Origin: Roseicyclus sediminis
GTDB taxonomy: Bacteria; Pseudomonadota; Alphaproteobacteria; Rhodobacterales; Rhodobacteraceae
Direction: 5' to 3'
DNA: 64,000 nt
Assembly (NCBI RefSeq): GCF_025515305.1
Contig: NZ_JAOPHT010000003.1
Coordinates: forward strand, 1 to 64,000
Part shown: positions 7,697 to 16,803 of the stretch, piece after piece
Layout of the letters: every line of letters starts with the position of its first letter
Numbering within the stretch: the stretch's first letter is position 1
Program-made: the position numbers and the translations under genes
Notes under the pieces: generated by a model
Seen by the model: the letters and a program-made list of their open reading frames with translations, nothing else
Databases searched by the model: none
Told to the model about the DNA's origin: nothing

Positions 7697-8653
7697 ATGA
7701 CCGACCCCCTTCCCCCGCGCGACCACGGTGGCGGCATCGACGCCGCCGCCGCCCGCCATGGCGGCGCGCGGGAGGATTGGCTGGATCTTTCGACCGGCAT
7801 CAATCCGATCCCCTATCCCGTGGGGCATCTGCCCGCCGCCGCATGGACGGACCTGCCGGACCGCGCGGCGGAGGCCCGCCTTCTGTTCGCGGCCCGGTCG
7901 TTCTGGGGCGTGCCGGAGGGTGCCGGCATCGTCGCGGCTCCCGGTGCCAGCGCGCTGATCGCCCGGATGCCGTGGATGGCACAGGGGACACGTGCCCACA
8001 TCACCGGCCCCACCTACAACGAGCACGCCGCCGCCTTTCGGGCCGCCGGCTGGACGGTGGTGGAGGATGGCGAGGCGGAGGTGCGCGTCGCCGTTCATCC
8101 CAACAACCCCGACGGGCGCCGCATGCCGGAGCGCGACATCGGCGACCATGCCCTGACCGTGATCGACGAAAGCTTCTGCGACACCTGCCCCGAGGCCTCC
8201 CATGTCGCCCATGCGGGCCGGCCCGGCGTCGTCGTCCTGAAAAGCTTCGGCAAGTTCTGGGGGCTTGCCGGGCTGCGGCTCGGGCTGATGATCGGGCCGG
8301 GAGACCTGTGCGACCGCATGGCCGAGGCGCTTGGCCCATGGGCCGTCTCGGGCCCCGCGCTGGAGATCGGCGCGCGCGCTCTGGAGGATCGCGCCTGGGC
8401 CGAGACGACGCGGCAACGGCTCGCCCGCGATGCCGCACGGCTCGATGCGATGCTGGCGGCCCGGGGCGCGGAACTGGTGGGCGGCACGACGCTGTTCCGG
8501 ACCTACGCCGTTCCCGATGCGGCGGCGCTTCGGAAAAGGCTGGCGCAGGCGCAAATCTGGGTGCGGATCTTTCCCTTCTCGGCGACATGGGTCCGCCTCG
8601 GCCTTCCGGGGGGCGAGGATGAATGGCGCCGCCTCTGGGATGCGCTGGGGTGA
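7697..8653 (+). CDS. cobC: Threonine-phosphate decarboxylase (cobalamin biosynthesis)
   Basis: A 318-residue fold-type I PLP enzyme, the aminotransferase-like decarboxylase that makes (R)-1-aminopropan-2-ol phosphate, the linker of cobalamin. It is called CobC in Pseudomonas/Rhodobacter nomenclature and CobD in Salmonella. Hallmarks are the N-terminal DHGGGIDAAAARHGG and WLDLSTGINP, the substrate-loop HPNNPDGR, and the PLP lysine K186 in SFGKFWGLAGLRLG. The gene overlaps the next one by 4 bases, so decarboxylase and synthase are coupled in translation and consecutive in the pathway. No cobalamin riboswitch fits in the 44 bases before it. Confidence 0.9.
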   Translation: MTDPLPPRDHGGGIDAAAARHGGAREDWLDLSTGINPIPYPVGHLPAAAWTDLPDRAAEARLLFAARSFWGVPEGAGIVAAPGASALIARMPWMAQGTRAHITGPTYNEHAAAFRAAGWTVVEDGEAEVRVAVHPNNPDGRRMPERDIGDHALTVIDESFCDTCPEASHVAHAGRPGVVVLKSFGKFWGLAGLRLGLMIGPGDLCDRMAEALGPWAVSGPALEIGARALEDRAWAETTRQRLARDAARLDAMLAARGAELVGGTTLFRTYAVPDAAALRKRLAQAQIWVRIFPFSATWVRLGLPGGEDEWRRLWDALG

Positions 8654-9567
8654 GCGATCACGCCGTCCTCCTGCTTGTCGCGCTCCTGCTCGACGCGGTT
8701 TTCGGCGAACCCGAGTTCCTTTGGAACCGGTTGCCGCATCCCGCGGTCCTGATGGGCCGGGCCGTCGGCTGGTGCGACACGCAGTTCAACCGGGACGGCG
8801 GGCGCCGCGCGAAGGGCGTCGCGGTGATGCTCGGCCTCTGTCTCGGTGCCGTCGCGCTTGGGGCGGGCCTGGCGGCGCTGCCCGGTGGCGCGGCGATCGA
8901 GGTGATCGGCGCCGCGATCCTTCTGGCGCAGAAAAGCCTCGCAGAGCATGTCGGCGCGGTCGCCGATGGCCTGCGCGCGTCGCTGGACGAAGGGCGCCGC
9001 GCCGTGTCCATGATCGTGGGGCGGGATACCGCGGCGCTGGACGAGGGCGCAGTTGCCCGCGCGGCGGTGGAAAGCGCGGCCGAGAACCTTTCGGACGGTG
9101 TCGTGGCCCCGGCATTCTGGTTTCTCGTCGGTGGCCTGCCGGGCATTATCTTGTACAAGATCGTCAACACCGCCGACAGCATGATCGGCCATCGCACCGA
9201 AAGGCACGAGGCATTCGGCTGGGCCGCCGCGCGGCTCGACGACGTGCTGAACTGGATCCCGGCGCGGATCACGGCGCTCCTGATCGCCCTGACCCATGGC
9301 AGCCTGTCCGCCCTGCGCCGTGCGGCTGCCGAAGGGCCGCTGCATCGATCCGTCAACGCGGGCTGGCCCGAGGCGGCGATGGCCAGCGTCCTCGGTCTCG
9401 CGCTTTCGGGACCTCGCAGCTATGGCGGTGCGGTGACGTCGGACCCTGTCCTCAACCCGGAGGGCCGGCGCGAGGCCACGCCGGGCGACATAGACGCCGC
9501 GGTCTCGGCCCTGTGGCGGGTGTGGGGTGGGGTATTCCTGACCACGGTCATCTTTGCACTGTCCTGA
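8650..9567 (+). CDS. cbiB: Adenosylcobinamide-phosphate synthase
   Basis: A 305-residue inner-membrane enzyme that attaches aminopropanol phosphate to adenosylcobyric acid, called CbiB or, in other systems, CobD. The protein opens with a hydrophobic segment, LLVALLLDAVFGEPEFLWNR. It continues with HPAVLMGR and the conserved LSDGVVAPAFWFL and NTADSMIGHRTERHEAFGW blocks, all characteristic. The GTG at 8650 overlaps the upstream stop (GTGA) and gives the family's usual N-terminus. An ATG at 8623 is possible but its Shine-Dalgarno is too close. It acts right after the upstream threonine-phosphate decarboxylase. Other cobalamin genes are not in the window. Confidence 0.9.
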   Translation: MSDHAVLLLVALLLDAVFGEPEFLWNRLPHPAVLMGRAVGWCDTQFNRDGGRRAKGVAVMLGLCLGAVALGAGLAALPGGAAIEVIGAAILLAQKSLAEHVGAVADGLRASLDEGRRAVSMIVGRDTAALDEGAVARAAVESAAENLSDGVVAPAFWFLVGGLPGIILYKIVNTADSMIGHRTERHEAFGWAAARLDDVLNWIPARITALLIALTHGSLSALRRAAAEGPLHRSVNAGWPEAAMASVLGLALSGPRSYGGAVTSDPVLNPEGRREATPGDIDAAVSALWRVWGGVFLTTVIFALS

Positions 9568-9631
9568 GGCTTGCGAGGTGGCGCAGCCTTGCTAGTGTGC
9601 GCTCCGACGGCCAGACAAAGGGCATCTTGCT

Positions 9632-10813
9632 ATGAAACGACAGTTTTTCGCCGGCCTTCTCGCGCTGGGGATCGTCGCGGGGCCAGCTTCCGCCCAGCAA
9701 TGCGGCGGCGATTTCGGCCAGTTCGTGCAAGGCCTGAGGGCCGAGGCGCAGACGCGGGGGCATCCCCAGGACGCGATCGACGCCTTCTTCCGGCACGCCA
9801 ATTACGACCAGCGCGCCATCGACGCCGACCGCCGGCAGGGCATCTTCACCGTGCCGTTCACGGAATTCGCCCGACGCCTAATTTCCCAGAACCGGTTCGA
9901 CAACGGACGCGCCAACGCCGAGCGCTATCGACCCGTCTTCGACGAGATCGAGCGGCGCTTTGGCGTTTCGCGCGGCATCCTACTGTCGTTCTGGGCCTTC
10001 GAGACCGATTTCGGCGCCTTCCAGGGCGACTACAACACGCTCGACGCGCTGGTGACGCTGGCCCATGACTGCCGCCGCCCGCATATCTTCCGGCCGCAGA
10101 TCTTCGCGGCCCTGACCCTGTTCGAGCATGGCGACTTCGATCCGGTGAACACGCAAGGCGCCTGGGCCGGCGAGATCGGGATGGTCCAGATGCTACCCGA
10201 GGACATCGTCGAGCATGGGATCGACGGGGACGGCGATGGGCATGTCTACCTCCAGACGTCCGCCCCCGACGCGCTGATGAGCGGGGCGAACATCCTGTCG
10301 TCGCTGGGCTGGCGCCCGCGGGAGCCGTGGCTTGTCGAGGTGACCGTCCCCGACAATCTCGACTGGTACCATACCGGCATCCACACCTCGCGCCGCGTCT
10401 CGGACTGGGAAGGTGCGGGCGTGCGGGCAAGGGCCGGCGGCAGCCTGCCGATGTCCTCGGCACAGGCATCGTTGATCCTGCCACAGGGACGCAACGGCCC
10501 GGCCTTCTTGGCCTACCCGAACTTCAACGTGCTCTTCGAGTGGAACCAGAGCTTTACCTACGTCCTGACCGCGGCCTATTTCGCCACCCGTCTGGAAGGC
10601 GCGCCTGTCTTCGACGCGGGCAACCCCGATCCCGGCCTCGACGGCAACGCGATGCGGGAGTTGCAGCGCCGGCTGGCCGCGCGGGGCTACGACGTTGGCG
10701 CGATCGACGGCATCCTCGGCGCGGGCACCCGCATGGCCGTGCGCGAGGAACAGCGACGTCTCGGTCTGCCGGCGGATGCCTGGCCGACGGCGCAGCTTCT
10801 GAACGCACTCTGA
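9632..10813 (+). CDS. Secreted lytic murein transglycosylase, MltB-like, with peptidoglycan-binding domain
   Basis: A 393-residue protein. An N-terminal signal peptide with cleavage near ASAQQ sends it to the periplasm. The MltB-type transglycosylase domain runs from about residue 25 to 325. Its probable catalytic glutamate is E124 in LLSFWAFETDFGAFQGDYNT, and GEIGMVQMLPEDI follows. A C-terminal PG_binding_1 domain (about 335-393) ends with GYDVGAIDGILGAGTRMAV. The enzyme cleaves the glycan strand of murein to leave 1,6-anhydromuramyl ends. There is no lipobox cysteine, so it is likely soluble rather than a lipoprotein like E. coli MltB. Confidence 0.9.
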   Translation: MKRQFFAGLLALGIVAGPASAQQCGGDFGQFVQGLRAEAQTRGHPQDAIDAFFRHANYDQRAIDADRRQGIFTVPFTEFARRLISQNRFDNGRANAERYRPVFDEIERRFGVSRGILLSFWAFETDFGAFQGDYNTLDALVTLAHDCRRPHIFRPQIFAALTLFEHGDFDPVNTQGAWAGEIGMVQMLPEDIVEHGIDGDGDGHVYLQTSAPDALMSGANILSSLGWRPREPWLVEVTVPDNLDWYHTGIHTSRRVSDWEGAGVRARAGGSLPMSSAQASLILPQGRNGPAFLAYPNFNVLFEWNQSFTYVLTAAYFATRLEGAPVFDAGNPDPGLDGNAMRELQRRLAARGYDVGAIDGILGAGTRMAVREEQRRLGLPADAWPTAQLLNAL

Positions 10814-10825
10814 CGGCGGCGGGGC

Positions 10826-11218
10826 CTATTCCATCGCGGGATCGGGCCCCGCATCCCGTTCCTCGCGGATGGGAAAGCGCAGGCCGTCGCCGGTGACCAT
10901 CACGAGGCGCCCGGCATTCTCCACATAGCCGTCGCAGCGGGAGAAACCGTTGAGATAGGCAACACATACGGTGCTGTCGTCCGTCACCTCGAAGTATCCG
11001 TAGGCATAGCCGCCGCGCCCGAGGTCATAGGCGAAGGTGTAGCGGCCATCGTTGTAGAAATGGGACACGCCGTCGTCGAAGAAGACGATTTCCCGTCCCC
11101 TCAGCCGGTCATCCAGATCCCTTGCGGCGATCGTGGCGTCCCCCGGCCTGGTGTCGAAGCCCTGGGACTGCACCGGCAGAGCGACAAGGGCGGGAAGGAT
11201 GGCGGCGAGGATGCGCAT
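10826..11218 (-). CDS. Small secreted protein of unknown function
   Basis: A 130-residue protein with a signal peptide (MRILAAILPALVALPVQSQG) and no membrane segment in the mature part. The mature region is rich in aromatic residues and Gly (HFYNDGRYTFAYDL, GGYAYGYFEV), has two cysteines that could pair, and ends in an acidic tail. I recognise no family beyond similar short periplasmic proteins in related genomes. It converges on the lytic transglycosylase with only 12 bases between stops. On the minus strand it lies 67 bases downstream of the smc stop, so it may be read through from smc. Confidence 0.65.
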   Translation of the reverse strand: MRILAAILPALVALPVQSQGFDTRPGDATIAARDLDDRLRGREIVFFDDGVSHFYNDGRYTFAYDLGRGGYAYGYFEVTDDSTVCVAYLNGFSRCDGYVENAGRLVMVTGDGLRFPIREERDAGPDPAME

Positions 11219-11285
11219 CCTCGAAGCCTATCATGGTCAGGGACGGGACCCGGTCACGTTCCGGTCATGCCGCGTGAGCCCAGGC

Positions 11286-14200
11286 TCAGGCAACCATCTG
11301 CTCGGCCTTCTTGAGGTCCACGGAGACAAGCTGCGACACGCCCTGTTCGGCCATGGTCACCCCGAACAGGCGGTCCATCCGAGCCATCGTCACCGCGTGG
11401 TGCGTGATGATGAGGAACCGCGTGTCCGTCTGCCGGGTCATCTCGTCGAGGAGATCGCAGAAACGGCCGACATTCGCATCGTCGAGAGGCGCGTCGACCT
11501 CGTCCAGCACGCAGATCGGCGCCGGGTTGGCAAGGAAGACCGCGAAGATCAGGGCAAGCGCGGTAAGCGTCTGCTCGCCTCCGGACAGAAGCGACAGCGT
11601 CGACAGTTTCTTGCCCGGCGGCTGGCACAGGATCTCCAGCCCGGCCTCGAGCGGATCGTCGGACTCGACCAGCACGAGGCGCGCCTCGCCCCCGCCGAAA
11701 AGATGCGTGAAGAGCTTGGCGAAATTGGTGTTCACCTGCTCGAACGCCGTCAGAAGGCGCGCGCGACCCTCGCGGTTCAGCGACGCGATCCCCGAGCGGA
11801 GCTTGGCGATAGCGGCCTCGAGGTCCTCCTTCTCACGGGCAAGGTTGGAATGCTCGGCCTCGACTTCCTTCGCGTCCTCCTCGGCGCGCAGGTTCACCGC
11901 GCCCAGCGCGTCGCGCTGCCTGCGGAGACGATGGACCTCGGCCTCGACCGCCTCGGCCCGGGGCAGCGGGTCGGCCAGGTCCCCGAGGCTCTCGCGGAGC
12001 GTTTCCGGCTCCTGTTCCAGTTCCTCGACGATACGGGCGGCCGCGGCCTCCACGGCCTCGCCGGCGGCGTCGCGGCGGGCTTCGGCGGCGGCGCGGGCCT
12101 CGCGCGCCTCGGAGGCGGCGCGCTCCGCGGCGCGTTCCGCGGCGACGGCCTCGGAATTCGTGCGCTCTCCACCGGCCAGCGCATCGGCGGCGGCGGCGCG
12201 GCGCTTCTCGGCATCGGCGACCTTCTCGCCCAGCGTCTCGCGGCGCGTCGCGATCTCTCCGGGTTTCGCGCGGGCCTCGCCCAGCTCAGCCTCCGCTTCA
12301 GCCTTGCGGCGCGAAAGATCGCCAAGCTGCGTCTCGGCCGAGGCCAGCCGCGCACGCCATGTCGCGATCTCCTCGACGATGCGCGACAGGCGGCGCGACC
12401 GCATCTCGCCCTCGCGCTTCAGCTCGTCATGGGCAGCGCGGCGGGCGAGCATCGTCATCCGCGCGGCCTCGACCGTGGTGCGGGTGTCGGCGAGACGCGC
12501 CCGCACCGCGTCGAGATCCTCGAGCATCGCCTTCGCGGCCTCGGCTTCGGTCACTTCCGCCCGGGCGGCCTCGGCCTGTTCCTCGTGGCGGCGTGCGGCC
12601 TCGCGCAGCGCGTCGAGCCGCGAATCGAGGCTGGCGCGTTCCGTCTCGGCCCGGGTGCGGGCTCGGCTCGTCTCGGCCAGGTTCGTCTCGGCGTCGCGGC
12701 GGGCCTTGCGGGCGGCGCGGTCGGCCTCGGTCAGGTCGGCAAGCCGCTTGACCCATGTCTGATGTGCGTCGCGGGCTTCGGCAGCCTCGGCCTCCACGGC
12801 GGCCGCCTCCGCCGACAGCTCGGCGAGGCGGTTCTGCTGTTCGAGACGTCGGGCGGCACCGGACACGGCATCAGCGGCCGCCACGGCATACCCGTCCCAG
12901 CGCCAGAGATCACCCGCCCGGCTGACGAGGCGCTGCCCCGGCCGCAGAAGGGGCTGCAGGCGCGGGCCGTCTGCAGGTTCCACAAGACCGATCTGGGACA
13001 GGCGGCGCGCCAGGGCAGCGGGGGCCGTCACGTGATCCCCGAGCGCCGATACCCCGGCCGGCAACGGCGCGGTGTCGTCATAAGGCGGAAGCGCCGACCA
13101 GCCGGTGCCGCCTGCGGCTCCCGCCATAGGTGCGTTCAGGTCATCCGACAGCGCCGCGCCCAGCGCGGCCTCGAAGCCGCGATCGACCTTCAGCGCGTCG
13201 AGGATCGCATCCTTGGCCCCCTTTTCGCGCTCCAGCAGGCGTGCGAGCGCCGTGACCTCGGAGGCCAGCGTACCGGCGCGGCCCTCGGCCTCAGCGCGGG
13301 TCGCACGGGTCGCCGCTTCGCGGGCCTCCGCCTCGGCACGGGCAGCCTCGGTTTCGGCCAGCGTCTCCTCGGCGCGCGCGGCGAGGTCGGTCGCGGCAGC
13401 AAGCCGGTCGGAGGCCGCGTCCACGTCCCGGGTCAGCGCGGACAGCCGGTCCACCCCCTCGCGCGCGGCGGCAGCGGCCTTCGCGGCTTCCTCGTCGTGC
13501 CTTGCGCGGGTCCTGGTCGCTTCGGCGATGCGGCGGTCGGCGGCCTGATGGCGCGCGGAAAGGTCGGCCTGCGCCTCGGTCTCGGCGGCCAGAGCCCCCT
13601 CCCGTTCGCCCAGGACGTCATTGGCCGCCGTCGCCTGCGCCTCGGCTTCCGCCACGGCATCGTCATGGCCTTGTCCGGCCTCGGTCAGCTCCGCTTCCTC
13701 CGCCGCAAGCGCGGCGATCGTGTCGCCCGCATCCGCGTTCAGCGCCGTCTCGCGCTCGATGTCGCGGGAGAGCTGCGCGATCCGCGCCTCGAGGCCGGCG
13801 ACAGCCTCCGCCGCGCGGGCCGCTTCGGCATCCAGCGTGTCGCGTTCCACCAGCAGGCGCTGCAACAGGGCGGCGGCGATGGCCTCCTCCTCGCGCAGGG
13901 GCGGCAGCGCGGCCTCGGCGCTTTCGCGGGCGGCGGTCGCCTCGCGGGCGGCGGCCTCGGCGCGGGCGGCATTCGACAGGGCGCCGCGCAGCACCTCTTC
14001 GGCAGTCAGTCGCCCGGCATCGGCATCGCGCCAGCGCAACCACAGAAGCAGCCCCTCGGCCTGGCGCAGTTCCTCGCCGATGGCGCGATAACGCTGGGCC
14101 TGCTTGGCCTGGCGGGCAAGGGTGGCAAGCTGCCCCGCCAGGCTTTCGAGAACGTCATCGACGCGGGCGAGGTTCTGCTCGGCCGCGCGCAGCTTCAGCT

Positions 14201-14741
14201 CCGCCTCGTGGCGGCGCTGATAGAGGCCGGCGATTCCCGCGGCATCCTCCAGCACGCGGCGGCGGTTCTTCGGCTTGGCGTTGATCAGCTCCGAGATCTG
14301 GCCCTGCCGCACCAGCGCCGGGGAATGCGCGCCGGTCGCGGCATCCGCGAACAGCATCTGCACGTCGCGGGCGCGCACGTCCTTGCCGTTCAGCTTGTAG
14401 GCCGATCCCGCATCCCGCGTGATGCGGCGCACGATGTCGATCTGGTCGGTATCGTTGAAACCGGCGGGCGCCAGCCGATCGGTGTTGTCGATCTGGACGT
14501 GCACCTCGGCGAAGTTGCGCGCGGGCCGGGTGGCGGCGCCGGCGAAGATCACGTCCTCCATCCCGTCGCCGCGCATGGCGGTCGGGCGATTCTCGCCCAT
14601 CACCCAGCGCAGCGCCTCGAGAAGGTTGGACTTGCCGCAGCCGTTCGGCCCCACGACACCGGTCAGCCCCTCGGCGATCACGAGGTCCGTCGGATCGACG
14701 AATGACTTGAAGCCGTTGAGCCTGAGCCTGTTGAAACGCAC
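11286..14741 (-). CDS. smc: Chromosome segregation protein SMC
   Basis: A 1151-residue SMC ATPase that, with ScpA and ScpB, extrudes DNA loops and organises the chromosome. The N-terminal head has FNRLRLNGFKSF and Walker A GPNGCGKS at 31-38. Long Ala/Glu-rich coiled coils flank a hinge near the middle (around FEAALGAALSDDLNAPM to DGYAVAAADAVSGAARRLE). The C-terminal head has the signature LSGGEQ at about 1052 and Walker B ICVLDEVDAPLDD. The GTG at 14741 is preceded by AAGGG at suitable distance and gives the usual N-terminus; an ATG-started frame to 14960 would add unrelated residues. scpAB are not in the window. Confidence 0.95.
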   Translation of the reverse strand: MRFNRLRLNGFKSFVDPTDLVIAEGLTGVVGPNGCGKSNLLEALRWVMGENRPTAMRGDGMEDVIFAGAATRPARNFAEVHVQIDNTDRLAPAGFNDTDQIDIVRRITRDAGSAYKLNGKDVRARDVQMLFADAATGAHSPALVRQGQISELINAKPKNRRRVLEDAAGIAGLYQRRHEAELKLRAAEQNLARVDDVLESLAGQLATLARQAKQAQRYRAIGEELRQAEGLLLWLRWRDADAGRLTAEEVLRGALSNAARAEAAAREATAARESAEAALPPLREEEAIAAALLQRLLVERDTLDAEAARAAEAVAGLEARIAQLSRDIERETALNADAGDTIAALAAEEAELTEAGQGHDDAVAEAEAQATAANDVLGEREGALAAETEAQADLSARHQAADRRIAEATRTRARHDEEAAKAAAAAREGVDRLSALTRDVDAASDRLAAATDLAARAEETLAETEAARAEAEAREAATRATRAEAEGRAGTLASEVTALARLLEREKGAKDAILDALKVDRGFEAALGAALSDDLNAPMAGAAGGTGWSALPPYDDTAPLPAGVSALGDHVTAPAALARRLSQIGLVEPADGPRLQPLLRPGQRLVSRAGDLWRWDGYAVAAADAVSGAARRLEQQNRLAELSAEAAAVEAEAAEARDAHQTWVKRLADLTEADRAARKARRDAETNLAETSRARTRAETERASLDSRLDALREAARRHEEQAEAARAEVTEAEAAKAMLEDLDAVRARLADTRTTVEAARMTMLARRAAHDELKREGEMRSRRLSRIVEEIATWRARLASAETQLGDLSRRKAEAEAELGEARAKPGEIATRRETLGEKVADAEKRRAAAADALAGGERTNSEAVAAERAAERAASEAREARAAAEARRDAAGEAVEAAAARIVEELEQEPETLRESLGDLADPLPRAEAVEAEVHRLRRQRDALGAVNLRAEEDAKEVEAEHSNLAREKEDLEAAIAKLRSGIASLNREGRARLLTAFEQVNTNFAKLFTHLFGGGEARLVLVESDDPLEAGLEILCQPPGKKLSTLSLLSGGEQTLTALALIFAVFLANPAPICVLDEVDAPLDDANVGRFCDLLDEMTRQTDTRFLIITHHAVTMARMDRLFGVTMAEQGVSQLVSVDLKKAEQMVA

Positions 14742-14998
14742 GCGCCTGCCCTTGGTGTTTTTCGATTCCGTTGACCCCGGAGTGTCCCCGCAGGTCAGGC
14801 TTGGAGTCAATCGCACGCATCCCGCATATAGGCGGTCAGCCGCCATTATCCCCAAGATATCGGCAAAACCGCGAAATCTGGGGGGTAAGTTATCCCATAT
14901 CTCCGCACAATTTCCGCCGAAGGTGCGACGAACTGTGCATTGCCTTTCGGAATGACCCATGGCATTTAGTTTGCGATGTTAAATATATGAGGTGTCAC

Positions 14999-16195
14999 AT
15001 GCCCCACGCCGCTCGCAATTATTCGCCGCTGTACTTCCTGGCCTCGCTGGGGGCAGGCGGCCTCGCCGTGACCTTTTTCATGTACCTGATGTTCTGGGTC
15101 CCCCACCCCGATCAGCCGGTGCCGATCTTCGAGAACAACTGGGCCCTGCTTACCGGCGGCAACCTTCTGCAGCAGGCGATGGTGCTGGCCGCGATGGCCG
15201 GGATCGCCGTGTTCTCGTTCCTCAACATCAAGCTCCTGGTCTTCAACCTCCGCAAGTTCGCGGCCTTCCGCCGCTCAGAAGGCTACGAGGCCTTCGCCGG
15301 TTCCAATGCCGGTTCGCAGGTTCTTGCCATGCCGCTGGCCCTGGCCATGAGTGTGAACGTCGGCTTCATCCTCGGGCTGACCTTCGTGCCCGGGCTGTGG
15401 AACATCGTCGAGTACATGTTCCCTGCCGCCATCGCCGCCTTTCTCGCCATCGGCTACATCGCCTTCCGCGAGCTTGGCCATTTCATCGGCGCGCGCCTCC
15501 AGTCGGGCGGTTTCAACTGCTCGGCCAACAACAGCTTCGCCCAGATGCTGCCTGCCTTCGCGCTGTCGATGATCGGCGTGGGCCTCGCAGCCCCGGCGGC
15601 CATGTCGGGAAGTGCCGTGACGGCGGGCGCAAGCCTTGTCCTCTCGACCTTCTTCATCGTCGTGGCCATCGTCCTCGCGCTGATCGTCCTCGTCATGTCG
15701 GTGCGCCCGATGCTGGAGAACGGCGTGAACGTCGAGGCCGCGCCGACGCTCATGGTCGTCATCCCGATCATGACCGTCGTGGGAATCGCGCTGCTGCGGC
15801 AGAACCACGGGCTGCACGTCCATTTCGACGTCCATGGCGGTGCCGGCGAAACGCTGATGCTGCTGACGAAGCTTCTGTCGGTGCAGGTCGCCTTCGGCCT
15901 CTTCGGCCTCGCCGTCCTGTCCCGCGTGGGCTATGTCGCCCGCTTCGTGACCGGGTCGGAAACCTCTGCCGGCTCCTACGCGCTGGTCTGCCCCGGTGTC
16001 GCGCTCTCGGTGATGACTCACTTCTGGCTGAACAAGGGTCTGGTGGCCGCCGGCCTCGTCGCCAAGTTCGGCGTCGCCTACTGGGCCATCTCGGGCATCG
16101 CCATCGCCTTCCAGCTCGGCATGATCGTCCTGGTCTGGATGCTGGCGCACAAGCACTTCCGTGCCCAGCCGCCGCAGGCCCTCGCGACCGCCTGA
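14999..16195 (+). CDS. Polytopic membrane protein, possibly TsoY-like
   Basis: A 398-residue integral membrane protein with about ten hydrophobic segments, beginning YFLASLGAGGLAVTFFMYLM and including GIAVFSFLNIKLLVFNL, LALIVLVMSV and GMIVLVWMLAHKHF. Loops contain conserved-looking polar elements: an FRELGHFIGARLQSGGFNCS stretch with a cysteine, a histidine-bearing HGLHVHFDVHGG, and LVCPGVALSVMTHFWLNKGL. The style recalls a family I know as TsoY (seleno)proteins, where the cysteine could replace selenocysteine, and more distantly SLAC1/TehA channels. Both are tentative. GAGGTG lies 5 bases before the ATG. It has its own 257-base upstream region shared with smc and a hairpin terminator after it. 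Confidence 0.75.
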   Translation: MPHAARNYSPLYFLASLGAGGLAVTFFMYLMFWVPHPDQPVPIFENNWALLTGGNLLQQAMVLAAMAGIAVFSFLNIKLLVFNLRKFAAFRRSEGYEAFAGSNAGSQVLAMPLALAMSVNVGFILGLTFVPGLWNIVEYMFPAAIAAFLAIGYIAFRELGHFIGARLQSGGFNCSANNSFAQMLPAFALSMIGVGLAAPAAMSGSAVTAGASLVLSTFFIVVAIVLALIVLVMSVRPMLENGVNVEAAPTLMVVIPIMTVVGIALLRQNHGLHVHFDVHGGAGETLMLLTKLLSVQVAFGLFGLAVLSRVGYVARFVTGSETSAGSYALVCPGVALSVMTHFWLNKGLVAAGLVAKFGVAYWAISGIAIAFQLGMIVLVWMLAHKHFRAQPPQALATA

Positions 16196-16230
16196 ACCAC
16201 GACCTTCGGCACATCGGAAAGGGCGTCTTC

Positions 16231-16258
16231 CGGCCGTCCCCGCACCCGGGGGCGGCCG
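16231..16258 (+). terminator. GC-rich hairpin terminator after the membrane protein gene
   Basis: CGGCCGTCCCCG pairs with CGGGGGCGGCCG with one mismatch across a CACC loop, followed by TTTCCTTG. It starts 36 bases after the stop of the membrane protein gene and precedes rsfS, so it probably separates the two transcripts. Confidence 0.65.
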
Positions 16259-16377
16259 TTTCCTTGCCCCGGACAAGGATTTGACCCCGAATATTGAGAA
16301 TGGACGGGTGCGATGCTACATTGGGCATGACCTGGCGCCGGGGTCCGATGCGGCGCGCAACCAAGGAGGACAGAGTC

Positions 16378-16794
16378 CTGACCGGACCGACCCAGGCGGT
16401 GGCCAGCGTGGCCACCAAGGCGCGGATGGCGCCGCACCCCGACACACTCAACAGCGATCAGTTGATCGAGCGTGTGATCGCTTCCCTCGAAGACGACAAG
16501 GCAGAGGACATCGTGCGGATCGACCTGCGCGGCAAATCCTCGATCGCCGACTGGATGGTAGTGGCCTCCGGCCGCTCTTCCCGCCAGGTCGCGGCGATCT
16601 CCGAAAAGCTCGTCGAGCGGCTGAAGCAGGAGCATGGGATCGGCTGCAAGGTCGAGGGCAAGGATGCGGGCGACTGGGTGCTGATCGACGCGGGCGACGT
16701 GATCGTCCACGTGTTCCGCCCCGAGGTGCGCGACTTCTACCAGCTCGAGAAGATGTGGATGCCGGCAGGCTCGGCAGGCGCAGCGGCGCAGTAA
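16378..16794 (+). CDS. rsfS: Ribosome silencing factor RsfS
   Basis: A protein of about 138 residues that binds uL14 on the large ribosomal subunit and blocks subunit joining in slow growth. Family signatures are present: DDKAEDIVRIDLRGKSSIAD, VVASGRSSRQVAAISEKL, KVEGKDAGDWVLIDAGDVIV and HVFRPEVRDFYQLEKMW. The start is uncertain. A perfect AAGGAGGA (16363-16370) sits seven bases before an in-frame CTG at 16378, and the resulting N-terminus has the expected length. The nearest in-frame ATG upstream (16348) lies before the Shine-Dalgarno, and the next one downstream (16426) is far from it. rlmH follows after 9 bases, the usual rsfS-rlmH pair. Confidence 0.88.
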   Translation: MTGPTQAVASVATKARMAPHPDTLNSDQLIERVIASLEDDKAEDIVRIDLRGKSSIADWMVVASGRSSRQVAAISEKLVERLKQEHGIGCKVEGKDAGDWVLIDAGDVIVHVFRPEVRDFYQLEKMWMPAGSAGAAAQ

Positions 16795-16803
16795 GGCCGC
16801 GCG

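Noticed and set aside
11133-14705. 1190-codon frame on the plus strand opposite smc
   Set aside because: It is antisense to smc; its translation is Arg/Gly/Leu-rich without recognisable domains, as expected in GC-rich coiled-coil coding sequence.
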